DNA from: Eubacteriales Family XIII. Incertae Sedis bacterium
GTDB taxonomy: Bacteria; Bacillota; Clostridia; Peptostreptococcales; Anaerovoracaceae
Length of the DNA: 64,000 bases
Reading direction: 5' to 3'
NCBI GenBank assembly: GCA_031272485.1
Contig: JAISTV010000019.1
Coordinates: 1-64,000, forward strand
The notes below the pieces were generated by a model. That model did no database searches. It saw only the letters and a list, made by a program, of their open reading frames with translations, and had not been told where the DNA came from. Both the position numbers and the translations under genes were made by a program. Of the stretch, positions 8,067 to 15,960 are shown piece by piece (position 1 is the stretch's first letter; every line of letters starts with the position of its first letter).

Positions 8067-9779
8067 ATGAGTCCCAAAACGAACCTCATTCCCATAGATA
8101 CCGAAGCGGAACTCCGCCGGTTGGAGCTGGAAAACAAGCGGCTGACCCGGGAGCTTAAGCGCGAGAAGCTGGTTGCCGAGCGCAACCGCGTGACATTCGA
8201 CGCCAAGAACCGGCTGTCCGATGTAATCCGCGCGGAGAAATCCCGGATGGAGCAGTACATGCGCCTGCTCCTCGACAACAGCCTGGATTTTATTCTCCTC
8301 TTCGACAAGGAGGGCCAGCTCGCCTACTGCACCAAGTCGTATCTGGATGCGGCGGGGATAGCCGGGTTCGGAATTGTAAAGAATAAGACGTTTCGGGAGC
8401 TCACCTACGGGATTATCCATGCCACCGTGCACGACGCGATTGAGTATTATCTGTGGACGTCCAACTCGGAGGCGGCTTCGTTTGACACGGAACTGACTGT
8501 GGACTTTTCCGGCAAGGGGGACCGGCGCTACTACCACCTCATGGTGCGGCCTATGTGGGACCGCGAGGGGATTATAGAAGGCTACATGACCGTCTTTACG
8601 GATACCACGGACTATGTCCAGGCCAAGAGCGAGGCCGAGCGCGCCAACGCGGCGAAGTCAGACTTCCTCGCGGCGATATCGCATGAGATCCGGACGCCTA
8701 TGAATGCCATCATTGGCATCTCGGAGATGATGAACTGCACCACGCTCACGGAAAAGCAGCGCGATTACCTGAGCAAGATACAGACCTCCTCCACGGTCAT
8801 GCTCGACCTGATCAACGACATTCTGGACTTCTCCAAGATAGAGTCCGGAAAGATGGACCTCATAGAGGAGTACTTCGACTTCGGCGAGATGCTCGCCAGC
8901 CTGACCACGGTGTTTGACATGCTGCTCAACCAGAAGAACCTGGCGTTTCACCGCGATTTCGCGGAGGACCTGCCCGAGGTGCTTTTCGGCGACGCCAAGC
9001 GCATCCGGCAGATTCTCACCAACGTGCTCAACAACGCCTACAAGTATACGCCCAGCGGTTGGGTGGACTTCGAGGTGCAGCGCGGCGAGGGGCGTGAGAT
9101 TCGCTTTGTGATTCGCGATACGGGCGTGGGCATCAAGGCGGAGGACCTGGAGAAGCTGTTCAGCGAGTTTGTGCAGCTCGACGTGATTAAGAACAAGAAC
9201 ATATCCGGTACGGGCCTCGGCCTGGCCATAACCAAGCGGCTCATAGACCTCATGAAAGGAACCGTGAGCGTTCAGAGTGAGTACGGGAAAGGCTCCACGT
9301 TTACCATTACCCTGCCGCTGCGCGCCGGCGAGGTTTCCGACCTGCCGCATACCGCGCATACCATGACCAAGTTCCGCGCGCCGGAGGCCCGCATCCTGGT
9401 GGTGGACGACATAGAGATTAATCTGGACATAGCCGGCTTTATGCTGGAGCCTTACGGCGTGCAGGTGGACACCGCCATAAACGGCGCGCAGGCCATTAAG
9501 AAGGTCTGCGAGAACCACTATGACCTCGTGCTCATGGACCACATGATGCCCGTCATGGACGGCGTGGAAGCTACGCAGAAAATCCGCGCGCTCGGCATGG
9601 ATGTTTCCTCGGTGCCCATCGTGGCGCTTACCGCAAATGCGGTGCAGGGTATGGAAAACATGTTCCTCGAATCCGGGTTTGACGGGTTTATCAGCAAGCC
9701 CATAGACACCGCCGCGCTGGCCGGCGCCCTCTTAGACCACCTGCCGCGCACGCTGATTCAGCCCACACAGGTTATATAA
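8067..9779 (+). CDS. soluble PAS hybrid histidine kinase with C-terminal receiver
   Basis: 570 residues, no membrane helix. In order: coiled coil (13-62), PAS fold (about 66-185), HisKA with H206 in SHEIRTPMNAIIG, HATPase_c with the N box (ILTNVLNNAYKY, about 316-327), G1 (DTGVGI, 351-356) and G2 (GTGLGLA, 381-387), then a receiver domain from 442 with phosphoacceptor D491 (LVLMDHMMP) and K544. No output domain follows, so it probably passes phosphate to an Hpt protein or separate regulator not in the window. The start is 9 bases after the FIST gene, with AGGAAGG as RBS. The FIST protein next door is the obvious candidate input; the output pathway cannot be told from here. Confidence 0.93.
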   Translation: MSPKTNLIPIDTEAELRRLELENKRLTRELKREKLVAERNRVTFDAKNRLSDVIRAEKSRMEQYMRLLLDNSLDFILLFDKEGQLAYCTKSYLDAAGIAGFGIVKNKTFRELTYGIIHATVHDAIEYYLWTSNSEAASFDTELTVDFSGKGDRRYYHLMVRPMWDREGIIEGYMTVFTDTTDYVQAKSEAERANAAKSDFLAAISHEIRTPMNAIIGISEMMNCTTLTEKQRDYLSKIQTSSTVMLDLINDILDFSKIESGKMDLIEEYFDFGEMLASLTTVFDMLLNQKNLAFHRDFAEDLPEVLFGDAKRIRQILTNVLNNAYKYTPSGWVDFEVQRGEGREIRFVIRDTGVGIKAEDLEKLFSEFVQLDVIKNKNISGTGLGLAITKRLIDLMKGTVSVQSEYGKGSTFTITLPLRAGEVSDLPHTAHTMTKFRAPEARILVVDDIEINLDIAGFMLEPYGVQVDTAINGAQAIKKVCENHYDLVLMDHMMPVMDGVEATQKIRALGMDVSSVPIVALTANAVQGMENMFLESGFDGFISKPIDTAALAGALLDHLPRTLIQPTQVI

Positions 9780-9873
9780 ACACACGCTTTTTAGCCGTTT
9801 CCGGCCCCTGTTTGTGCATTCGTACAAGTTTTTTTGGTGTCGTTATTCGAATTTTCAGAATATTTTTAATTTA

Positions 9874-9902
9874 TTGACAGATTGCCACTCCGGTGTTATC
9901 CT
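9874..9902 (+). promoter_or_regulatory. SigA-type promoter for the ammonium transporter
   Basis: TTGACA (9874-9879), 17-base spacer, TATCCT (9897-9902), about 47 bases before the ATG and followed by a GGAGGT ribosome site. Read by eye. The rest of the 9780-9948 gap is AT-rich with no clear terminator for the kinase gene. Confidence 0.55.
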
Positions 9903-9948
9903 CTTAAATGAATTTATATTTTTGTAGGGTGAATAGGAGGTAGATTTT

Positions 9949-11697
9949 ATGGTGTATTCATCAGCAAACACTATCTGGGTGCTGCTTGGTGCTGTGCTGG
10001 TCATGTTCATGCAGCCGGGTTTCGCTATGGTGGAGGCAGGTTTCACCCGCGCGAAGAACGCCGGCAACATAGTCATGAAAAACATTATGGACTATGCATT
10101 CGGATCCATAGCCTACTGGCTTGTGGGTTTCTCGATTATGTTCGGCACTTCTGTGGCGGGCGCGGGAATCCTCGGCACACCGGACCTGGCACTTACGGGT
10201 GACACACTCGACGGCGCGGCGCCTGACGGCGTAACGCCCTGGTCGTTTTTTATCTTCCAGACGGTGTTCTGTGCCACGGCGGCCACCATCGTTTCCGGCG
10301 CCATGGCGGAGCGCACCAAGTTCTCCGCGTACTGCGTCTACTCCATCGTGATAAGCGCCCTCGTTTATCCGATCGAAGCGCACTGGGCCTGGGGCGGCGG
10401 TTGGCTGAACAACGTGGGCGCAGGCTTCCACGATTTCGCGGGCTCCACCATAGTGCACATGACGGGCGGCGTTGCGGCTCTCGTGGGCGCGGCCATGCTC
10501 GGGCCCCGCATTGGCAAGTACTCCAAGACCGGCAAGTCACGGGCTATCCTGGGACACAACATTCCCATAGGCGCGCTCGGTGTCTTTATCCTGTGGTTTG
10601 GCTGGTTCGGCTTCAATGGCGCGTCTACGGTCGCTGCCGGCGATGACGACTCTCTGATTGCCATGGGCCACATTTTCGTGACGACCAACCTCTCCGCTGC
10701 GGCGGGCGGTGTCACGGTTCTGCTGCTCACCTGGCTGCTATACAAGTCTCCGGACGTTTCGCTTACGCTTAACGGCGTGCTCGCCGGTCTCGTAGGCATA
10801 ACCGCCGGGTGCGACGCGGTCAATCAGGTAGGCGCCATTATCATTGGCATAATAAGCGGGCTCGTGGTCGTGGGCTTCATACAGTTCCTCGACAAGAAGC
10901 TGCACATAGACGATCCTGTAGGCGCGGTGGCTGTACACGGTGCGGCCGGCGCGGTGGGCACGATTCTGGTCGGCTTCCTCGCGCAGGACGGCGGCCTGCT
11001 GTTCGGCGGCGGTGCAAGCCTCCTGCTGGCGCAGGTGGTGGGCGTGCTTGCCATAGGCGTGTTCGTGGGCATTGCCATGTTCATCACGTTCTTCCTTATC
11101 AAGAAGACCATAGGCCTCAGGGTTTCGGCCGAAGAGGAAATTCAGGGACTCGACGTTTCCGAGCACGGCCTGCCGAGCGCTTACGCGGACTTCGTTTACA
11201 GCGTACAGAGCGTGGGTGCTACCGGCACGGATTCGGTTCCTACGGAAGCCATTCCGGCGCCCGGTTCGGTGCCGCCCAAGGCGCCTTCCGTTACCGTTAC
11301 GGATACCAGGCGGCCTGCGTCGGTGCGCGACCCGAATGCGCCCAAGTTTACATGGGTCTCCATCATAACGCGGCCGAGCGGCTTCGAAGCGCTTGACGCG
11401 GCCATGCAGGAGATAGGCATAACCGGTATGACCGTGTCCAACATTATGGGCTACGGCATGCAGAAAGGCCACGATAAGGAATACTACCGCGGCGTACAGA
11501 TTGAGCCGCACCTGCTGCCCAAGATCCGCGTAGAGATCGTGGTGAGCAAGATTCCGGTGGAAACCGTGGTCGAGGCGGCCAAGAAGGCACTGTATACCGG
11601 CAACTTCGGAGACGGCAAAATATTCGTCTCCGATGTAGAAAACGTAGTCAAAATCCGCACGGGCGAAGAGGGATACGACGCTCTGCAGGACGAATAG
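9949..11697 (+). CDS. ammonium transporter with fused C-terminal PII domain
   Basis: 582 residues. Residues 1-400 are an Amt/Mep channel: MQPGFAMVEAGFTRAKNAGNI, AHWAWGGGWL, STIVHMTGG and the pore-lining FGWFGFNG segment, with about 11 membrane helices. After a Pro/Thr/Val-rich linker (about 420-460) the C-terminus is a complete PII (GlnB/GlnK) fold: FTWVSIITRPSGFEALDAAM, EIGITGMTVSNI, a T-loop with QKGH and YYRG, and GDGKIFVSDVENVVKIRTGE. In most bacteria PII is a separate protein that plugs the channel; tethering it would give built-in gating by ATP/ADP/2-oxoglutarate. Similar fusions are known in Clostridia. It has its own promoter and terminator. Confidence 0.95.
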   Translation: MVYSSANTIWVLLGAVLVMFMQPGFAMVEAGFTRAKNAGNIVMKNIMDYAFGSIAYWLVGFSIMFGTSVAGAGILGTPDLALTGDTLDGAAPDGVTPWSFFIFQTVFCATAATIVSGAMAERTKFSAYCVYSIVISALVYPIEAHWAWGGGWLNNVGAGFHDFAGSTIVHMTGGVAALVGAAMLGPRIGKYSKTGKSRAILGHNIPIGALGVFILWFGWFGFNGASTVAAGDDDSLIAMGHIFVTTNLSAAAGGVTVLLLTWLLYKSPDVSLTLNGVLAGLVGITAGCDAVNQVGAIIIGIISGLVVVGFIQFLDKKLHIDDPVGAVAVHGAAGAVGTILVGFLAQDGGLLFGGGASLLLAQVVGVLAIGVFVGIAMFITFFLIKKTIGLRVSAEEEIQGLDVSEHGLPSAYADFVYSVQSVGATGTDSVPTEAIPAPGSVPPKAPSVTVTDTRRPASVRDPNAPKFTWVSIITRPSGFEALDAAMQEIGITGMTVSNIMGYGMQKGHDKEYYRGVQIEPHLLPKIRVEIVVSKIPVETVVEAAKKALYTGNFGDGKIFVSDVENVVKIRTGEEGYDALQDE

Positions 11698-11719
11698 GCA
11701 TAATTACAATCCTCCAATA

Positions 11720-11756
11720 CAGAAAAAAGGAGCGGTCTGCGGCGCTCCTTTTTCTG
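11720..11756. terminator. bidirectional terminator between amt-PII and alcohol dehydrogenase
   Basis: The stem CAGAAAAAAGGAGCG pairs with CGCTCCTTTTTCTG around an 8-base loop. A-runs at one base and T-runs at the other serve both convergent genes. Confidence 0.85.
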
Positions 11757-11775
11757 TGCGTTTTACTTAGTTAAA

Positions 11776-12843
11776 TCAGCCTACGCGTACCACCGGCTTG
11801 ATGAGGTCGGCGGGCTTGTCCTTCATGAGGAGCAGCGCCGGCTCTATGTCCTCGAAGTTCTCGAAGCGGTGCGTGAGCAGCGGCTTGACATCGAGACGGC
11901 CGTAGGTCATGAGACGGGCCAGGTACTCCATGTTCTTTCTGCCGCCGGGCATCAGACCGCCGATGATGCGGATGTGCCCCATGCCCAGGCCCCACTCCAC
12001 GCGCGGAATCTTGATGTAGTCGCCCGTACCGAGGTAGTTGATGTTCGAGACGATACCGCCCGGACGTACCATCTTGACGCCCTGCTCAAACGTCTCCAGA
12101 CCGCCGCCGGCCAGGATGACCTTGTCCACCGGCTTGCCGCCGTTGGCCGCGAGAATCTGCTCGACTATGTCGCCGTTCTTGTAGTTGATTATATCCGTGG
12201 CGCCGTAGAACTTGGCGGCCTCCACGCAGTTCGGGCGGGAACCCACCGCGAACACACGGCCTGCGCCGCGCAGTACGCTGCCCGCTACCGCCATGAGGCC
12301 TACAGGGCCTATGCCGATAACCGCCACGGTCTCGCCGTAAGCGACTTCCGCGAGGTTCGCGCCGTGGAATCCGGTGGGAACCATGTCGGAGAGCATAACC
12401 GCGTCTTCAATATCCATACCTGCCGGCAGATGCGCCAGGTTTCCGTCCGCCTGGTTCACATGGAAGAACTCGCCGAACACACCGTCCTTGATGTTCGAAA
12501 ACTTCCAGCCGTTGAGCATGCCGTAGCAGTGCTGCGACAGATCCATCTGGGACTCTACCGCTTCCCAATCCGGCGTGATAGCCGGGACAATAACCTTATC
12601 GCCGGGCTTGAAGTCCTTGACCAGACTTCCTACCTCAACCACCTCTGCGGATGCCTCGTGCCCCAGAATCAGATTCTGGCGATCGCCGAGCGCGTGCTCC
12701 CATACCGTGTGCACGTCAGACGTACACGGCGACATGGCGAGCGGACGGCAGATAGCGTCCATGGGTCCGCAGACCGGTACTTCCTTTTCGATCATGCCGA
12801 TTTTGTCCAAACCGAGCATGGCCATTGCTTTCATCTTTGCCAT
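11776..12843 (-). CDS. adh: NADP-dependent secondary-alcohol (isopropanol) dehydrogenase, zinc type
   Basis: 355 residues, closely resembling the Clostridium beijerinckii/Thermoanaerobacter brockii enzymes that interconvert secondary alcohols and ketones with NADPH. Catalytic zinc ligands are C40 (SPCTSD), H62 (LGHEA) and D153 (MLSDM). The Rossmann fold has GIGPVGLMA, and the GSRP turn after the second strand is the NADP-selective feature of this family. Other family blocks are FKPGDKVIVPAITPDW, GWKFSNIKDGVFGE, NINYLGTGDYIKIPRVEWG and LLLMKDKPADLIKPVV. Cytoplasmic, for fermentative redox balance. RBS GAGGAGG; a palindromic operator candidate (12858-12873) lies just upstream. It is a single-gene unit sharing the terminator at 11720. 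Confidence 0.93.
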   Translation of the reverse strand: MAKMKAMAMLGLDKIGMIEKEVPVCGPMDAICRPLAMSPCTSDVHTVWEHALGDRQNLILGHEASAEVVEVGSLVKDFKPGDKVIVPAITPDWEAVESQMDLSQHCYGMLNGWKFSNIKDGVFGEFFHVNQADGNLAHLPAGMDIEDAVMLSDMVPTGFHGANLAEVAYGETVAVIGIGPVGLMAVAGSVLRGAGRVFAVGSRPNCVEAAKFYGATDIINYKNGDIVEQILAANGGKPVDKVILAGGGLETFEQGVKMVRPGGIVSNINYLGTGDYIKIPRVEWGLGMGHIRIIGGLMPGGRKNMEYLARLMTYGRLDVKPLLTHRFENFEDIEPALLLMKDKPADLIKPVVRVG

Positions 12844-12857
12844 TCAATTTCCTCCTC

Positions 12858-12873
12858 GTGATACATTTATCAC
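12858..12873. promoter_or_regulatory. palindromic operator candidate before the alcohol dehydrogenase gene
   Basis: GTGATA-CATT-TATCAC, a perfect 6+6 dyad immediately 5' of the Shine-Dalgarno of the minus-strand adh gene. The layout suits a repressor that blocks initiation. Spacing differs from the usual Rex box. Confidence 0.45.
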
Positions 12874-13014
12874 AACAGCTATACACCTGCACTAATTATG
12901 AAATAAGACGCTGAAAAAGTAAACGATTTCGCAGATAGTCGGAATCGTCTGAATTATTATCAGAGAAATAGAATGAAATCGGGCGGAATCCTGCACCCGG
13001 AAGCGGATTTCAGC

Positions 13015-14607
13015 TTATACCCTGCCGATATCCCGCACGCGGAAGCGGGCTATGCCGCACGTTAATAAGACGACAGTAAGGGTGATGTACACGGCAAGCG
13101 GCTGCGCGGCGAAGTCCTCTATGGGCAGGCGCGGCGTGCTACCGAACGGGGTCGCTTTTATGACCCACTCCGGGAAATCCAGCATCCGCCCGAAGTAGGA
13201 CATGAAGAAACTGTAGGCGAAGATGGCCCAGACGGCCGGCGTGAGTTTGGGCAGCACGCCTACGAAGAAGACGGCTATGCCCGTCATGCACCAGACGGCC
13301 GGCAGGTAGACGAGGCCTGCCGCAAGCTGCGTGGCGGAATCCAGCGCGCCGCCGGAGGAAACCTCCAGCCCCGTGGAAAGCAGGAGCAGCATGAGAAAGC
13401 TCTCCATCAGCCCTATAAAGAGGAAGGCTATGAAGAAGTCTATGCGCCAGACTCTTTTGGCAAAGATCTGTTCGAGCCTGCCGTGCTTTTCCTCCCCGTG
13501 GATGCGCATGGCCGAGAGCATGACCGGGACGCTGGCCAGCATGGCCATGAGGCTGTAGATAACGGCCACGTAGTTATCCAGGATGGAGCTTTGGTCGTTC
13601 TGGAATACCATCTCCTTCATGGTGGGGTTATTCTCTAAGAAACTCTCTATCTGCGTACAGACGCTGCCGTAGGCTATGCCGAGCAGCAGCATGCCCGCGC
13701 CCCAGGCAAGTGTGCTCTTAATCGAAAGGCGCCAAGCCAGCCCCATAGGCGACCGTAAGGCCTGCGATGCGTACGCGCGCCCTTTCCCGGCAGGTAGCAG
13801 TCCCATGCCGTGGTCGCGGTATGCGCAGATGCCGAGCGCCAGAAGAATGATATTGGCAAACTCCAGGGCGAGCAGGAAGAGCGGCCAGTAGTTGTTTTCG
13901 TAAAATGCCTCGGGGCGAAGCGCCAGGCCCAGCGGCGAGACGATAGAGAGCGCGTTTTCGCGCACGTCGCCCATGGCGCGCAGGACATACAGGATGCCCA
14001 GCGCCACCATGCCGAAGCCCGTAACGCCACGCGCCGTGGAAAACAGCTGGGCGGCGAGGAGCGTGAGCGCGGCAAACACCATACCCACCGCGCCTATGGC
14101 CAGCCCGTAGGCGAAGGCGCCCGCGGCGGTGGTGCCGTCCATGTTCATGATGAGAAGCGAGACGGCGGTGAGGACGCTGATGAGCAGGTTTACGCAAAAC
14201 GCGAAGAGCGCTGTGGCCACGGCGCCGGTCATGCGGCCGACGGGCATGGCGCGGAACATTTCGAGACGGCCCAATTCCTCATCCACGCGCGAATGGCGGT
14301 TTACGAGGAATACGTTCATGATGGCAGCGGCCACAAGCACCCAGACCAGACACTGCTGCGACATGAGGCTCGAGGGGGACAGGTCTTCCATGCCGTATAC
14401 CGGGCCCATCATGGCGATCATGGCGGGGTTGTTCATGGTGGCGGCCATCTGCTGCATGGCGGCCTCGTCCGGGAGCATGCCCGGATAGACGGAACCAAAG
14501 ATAACGGTTGCGGCGGTCAAGGCTATGATCCAGACCGGGGAAGCTATGCGCTCCCGGCGGCACAGGAACAGGAAGTAACGCGAGAGCTTGGCGAAGTTGG
14601 TCTCCAT
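13015..14607 (-). CDS. ABC-2-like exporter permease, about 12 membrane segments
   Basis: 530 residues with two homologous halves of about six membrane helices: helices near 25-40, 85-100, 125-150, 160-185, 195-210 and 240-260, then again near 295-315, 345-365, 395-415, 425-450, 455-475 and 505-525. Short conserved pieces such as HSRVDEELGRLEMFRAMPVGR and HGEEKHGRLEQIF appear once per half, at the cytosolic face. This duplicated fold is typical of drug/antibiotic efflux permeases in Bacillota. The partner ATPase gene ends 5 bases upstream (14613), so they form a two-gene exporter operon. Substrate unknown; no regulator gene is adjacent. Confidence 0.85.
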   Translation of the reverse strand: METNFAKLSRYFLFLCRRERIASPVWIIALTAATVIFGSVYPGMLPDEAAMQQMAATMNNPAMIAMMGPVYGMEDLSPSSLMSQQCLVWVLVAAAIMNVFLVNRHSRVDEELGRLEMFRAMPVGRMTGAVATALFAFCVNLLISVLTAVSLLIMNMDGTTAAGAFAYGLAIGAVGMVFAALTLLAAQLFSTARGVTGFGMVALGILYVLRAMGDVRENALSIVSPLGLALRPEAFYENNYWPLFLLALEFANIILLALGICAYRDHGMGLLPAGKGRAYASQALRSPMGLAWRLSIKSTLAWGAGMLLLGIAYGSVCTQIESFLENNPTMKEMVFQNDQSSILDNYVAVIYSLMAMLASVPVMLSAMRIHGEEKHGRLEQIFAKRVWRIDFFIAFLFIGLMESFLMLLLLSTGLEVSSGGALDSATQLAAGLVYLPAVWCMTGIAVFFVGVLPKLTPAVWAIFAYSFFMSYFGRMLDFPEWVIKATPFGSTPRLPIEDFAAQPLAVYITLTVVLLTCGIARFRVRDIGRV

Positions 14608-14612
14608 GCGGG

Positions 14613-15326
14613 TTATTTCTCCTCGTATTCCGAAAGGAAGAACTCTTCGAGCGTGCGGCCCTTGGCCTTGGCTGCAATGCTTGCCATGGAGCCGCCTTCG
14701 ACTATTTTTCCGTCGCGGATTATGCTCACGCTGTCCGCCAGCTTCTCCACCTCACTCATGATATGCGAAGAAAGCAGCACGGTTTTTCCCTCCGCCTTTA
14801 CCTCTTGTATGGCATCCTGAAAGGCCTTCTCCATGAGCGGGTCGAGGCCGCTCGTGGGCTCGTCGAGGACGAAGAGGTCCGCGTCGCCGGAGAACGCCGC
14901 CACGAGCGCCACCTTCTGGCGGTTGCCCTTACTGTAGGTGCGGCATTTCTTGGTGGGGTCCAGCTCGAAACGCGCCAGATACTCCGCGCGCTTCTTGGGG
15001 TTGGGCGTGCGCCCGGATAAAGACAGAAAGAGGTCGATAACCTCGCCTCCCGTAAAGTTATTCCACAAATTCACATCGCCGGGCACGAACGCCACGCGCT
15101 TATGGAGCGGCACGGCATAGTTCCATGCGTCCAGCCCGAACATCTTCACGCTCCCCTTCGTGGCGCGCAGAATGCCCAGAAGGCAGCGGATGGTGGTAGA
15201 CTTTCCGGCGCCGTTCGGCCCCAGAAACGCGTGTACCTCACCTTGCTTCACATTCAGGTCTACCCCTCGAAGGGCCGTGAGCTTTCCGAAGTTCTTAACG
15301 AGCCCCTTGATTTCGATTACGTCCAT
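14613..15326 (-). CDS. ABC exporter ATPase subunit
   Basis: 237 residues from ATG at 15326, chosen for the AGGAGG and GGGAG sites just before it; a longer open frame back to 15422 runs into an inverted-repeat element and is not used. Walker A is GPNGAGKST; the signature is the variant YSKGNRQKVALVAAF; Walker B is LFVLDEPTSGLD with the D-loop after it; the switch His is in LLSSHIMSEVE. This is the drug/CcmA-type ATPase that powers the permease encoded next. A TATACT -10 (15361-15356) with no recognisable -35 precedes it; the sequence beyond is the 130-bp element, which may have displaced or supplied promoter parts. Confidence 0.9.
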   Translation of the reverse strand: MDVIEIKGLVKNFGKLTALRGVDLNVKQGEVHAFLGPNGAGKSTTIRCLLGILRATKGSVKMFGLDAWNYAVPLHKRVAFVPGDVNLWNNFTGGEVIDLFLSLSGRTPNPKKRAEYLARFELDPTKKCRTYSKGNRQKVALVAAFSGDADLFVLDEPTSGLDPLMEKAFQDAIQEVKAEGKTVLLSSHIMSEVEKLADSVSIIRDGKIVEGGSMASIAAKAKGRTLEEFFLSEYEEK

Positions 15327-15389
15327 CTCCCAAGCCTCCTTGTCCTCACGGTAACAGTATAACAAAAAACACCCCCCGCGGGCGCCCCA

Positions 15390-15519
15390 TGGCCAAAATT
15401 TCAAGTTATGCACGATTAGCAATAGCTAACCTTCGCGAAATTGGCCGAATTTCGCCTATTTTATGGAATCACATACAACACGAGGAAATAAAATCGTGCA
15501 TAACTTGAAATTTTGGCCA
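15390..15519. mobile_element. 130-bp MITE-like element with 28-bp perfect terminal inverted repeats
   Basis: The left arm 15390-15417 (TGGCCAAAATTTCAAGTTAT then GCACGATT) is the exact inverse complement of 15492-15519. Between them lies a smaller hairpin, GCGAAATT-ggccg-AATTTCGC (15434-15454). No ORF is present. The element ends directly against a fragment of a tRNA-Leu gene. The structure fits a non-autonomous transposon-like unit or a structured RNA locus. No obvious target-site duplication was found. Confidence 0.6.
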
Positions 15520-15550
15520 CCGCCCTTTCGGGTTCAAGTCCCTTAGACCG
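15520..15550 (+). pseudogene. tRNA-Leu 3' fragment (T arm and acceptor strand only)
   Basis: GGGTTCAAGTCCCTTAGACC then GC (15529-15550) is identical to the T-arm and 3' acceptor strand of the intact tRNA-Leu(GAG) on the other strand, but it is followed by TCA and not ACCA, and has no 5' half: the 130-bp element takes its place. It is the remnant of a second, oppositely oriented tRNA-Leu. Confidence 0.65.
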
Positions 15551-15557
15551 CTCACAT

Positions 15558-15595
15558 AAAAATACTAAGTCCCCGTAAGGGGACTTAGTATTTTT
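15558..15595. terminator. perfect 17-bp stem bidirectional terminator
   Basis: AAAAATACTAAGTCCCC, a GTAA loop, then GGGGACTTAGTATTTTT. It sits symmetrically between the tRNA-Leu fragment and the intact minus-strand tRNA-Leu and would end transcription of the tRNA pair. Confidence 0.85.
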
Positions 15596-15679
15596 GGTGC
15601 GGTCTAAGGGACTTGAACCCCCACGAGTTGCCTCACACGGCCCTCAACCGTGCGCGTCTGCCAATTCCGCCAAGACCGC
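15595..15679 (-). tRNA. tRNA-Leu(GAG)
   Basis: The acceptor GCGGTCT pairs with AGACCGC, followed by discriminator A and an encoded CCA. The D arm contains GGCGGAATTGGCAGACGC; the anticodon stem CACGG/CCGTG carries loop TTGAGGG, giving anticodon GAG. A long class II variable arm and GGTTCAAGTCC T arm follow. 85 nt, minus strand, downstream of tRNA-Leu(CAA). Confidence 0.95.
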
Positions 15680-15687
15680 CTGACTTG

Positions 15688-15790
15688 TCTTTTTTCCGTT
15701 TCGCCGCGTTGCTGCTCGCTTGCTCCTCAGTTACGTACGTCCATGTACGCGACTTCGTCGCGCGCTCGCGCGCCTCGCGAAACGAAAAAA
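15688..15790. repeat. structured spacer between the two tRNA-Leu genes
   Basis: A T-run with CGTTTCGC near 15688-15704 pairs with GCGAAACGAAAAAA at 15777-15790, enclosing a GC-rich stretch with further self-complementary segments. An open frame through this spacer and both tRNAs is spurious. Probably a folded processing spacer or repeat. Confidence 0.4.
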
Positions 15791-15821
15791 ATCCTGCGTC
15801 ATTATTTCCCGATATTCGGTT

Positions 15822-15908
15822 TGGTACCGGCGATCGGGGTCGAACCGATACGATGTTGCCACCACTGGATTTTGAATCCAGCGCGTCTGCCAATTCCGCC
15901 ACGCCGGC
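15822..15908 (-). tRNA. tRNA-Leu(CAA)
   Basis: Acceptor GCCGGCG pairs with CGCCGGT, followed by ACCA. The D arm contains GGCGGAATTGGCAGACGC; the anticodon stem CTGGA/TCCAG has loop TTCAAAA, giving CAA. Long class II variable arm and GGTTCGACCCC T arm. 87 nt. First of the two-tRNA unit on the minus strand. Confidence 0.95.
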
Positions 15909-15960
15909 TCAACGGGAATATCTTAGCATACGGGACGAGGGAAGTGCAAGGATTATTTGC

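Noticed and set aside
12858-12873. Rex (NADH-sensing) operator before adh
   Set aside because: The dyad arms are TTGTGAT and ATCACGA separated by 6 bases; Rex boxes have 4 between 7-base arms.
14613-15422. Longer start for the ABC ATPase
   Set aside because: It would run into the inverted-repeat element and lacks a ribosome site, whereas the ATG at 15326 has two.
15633-15902. Minus-strand 89-codon ORF
   Set aside because: It runs through both tRNA-Leu genes and their spacer.
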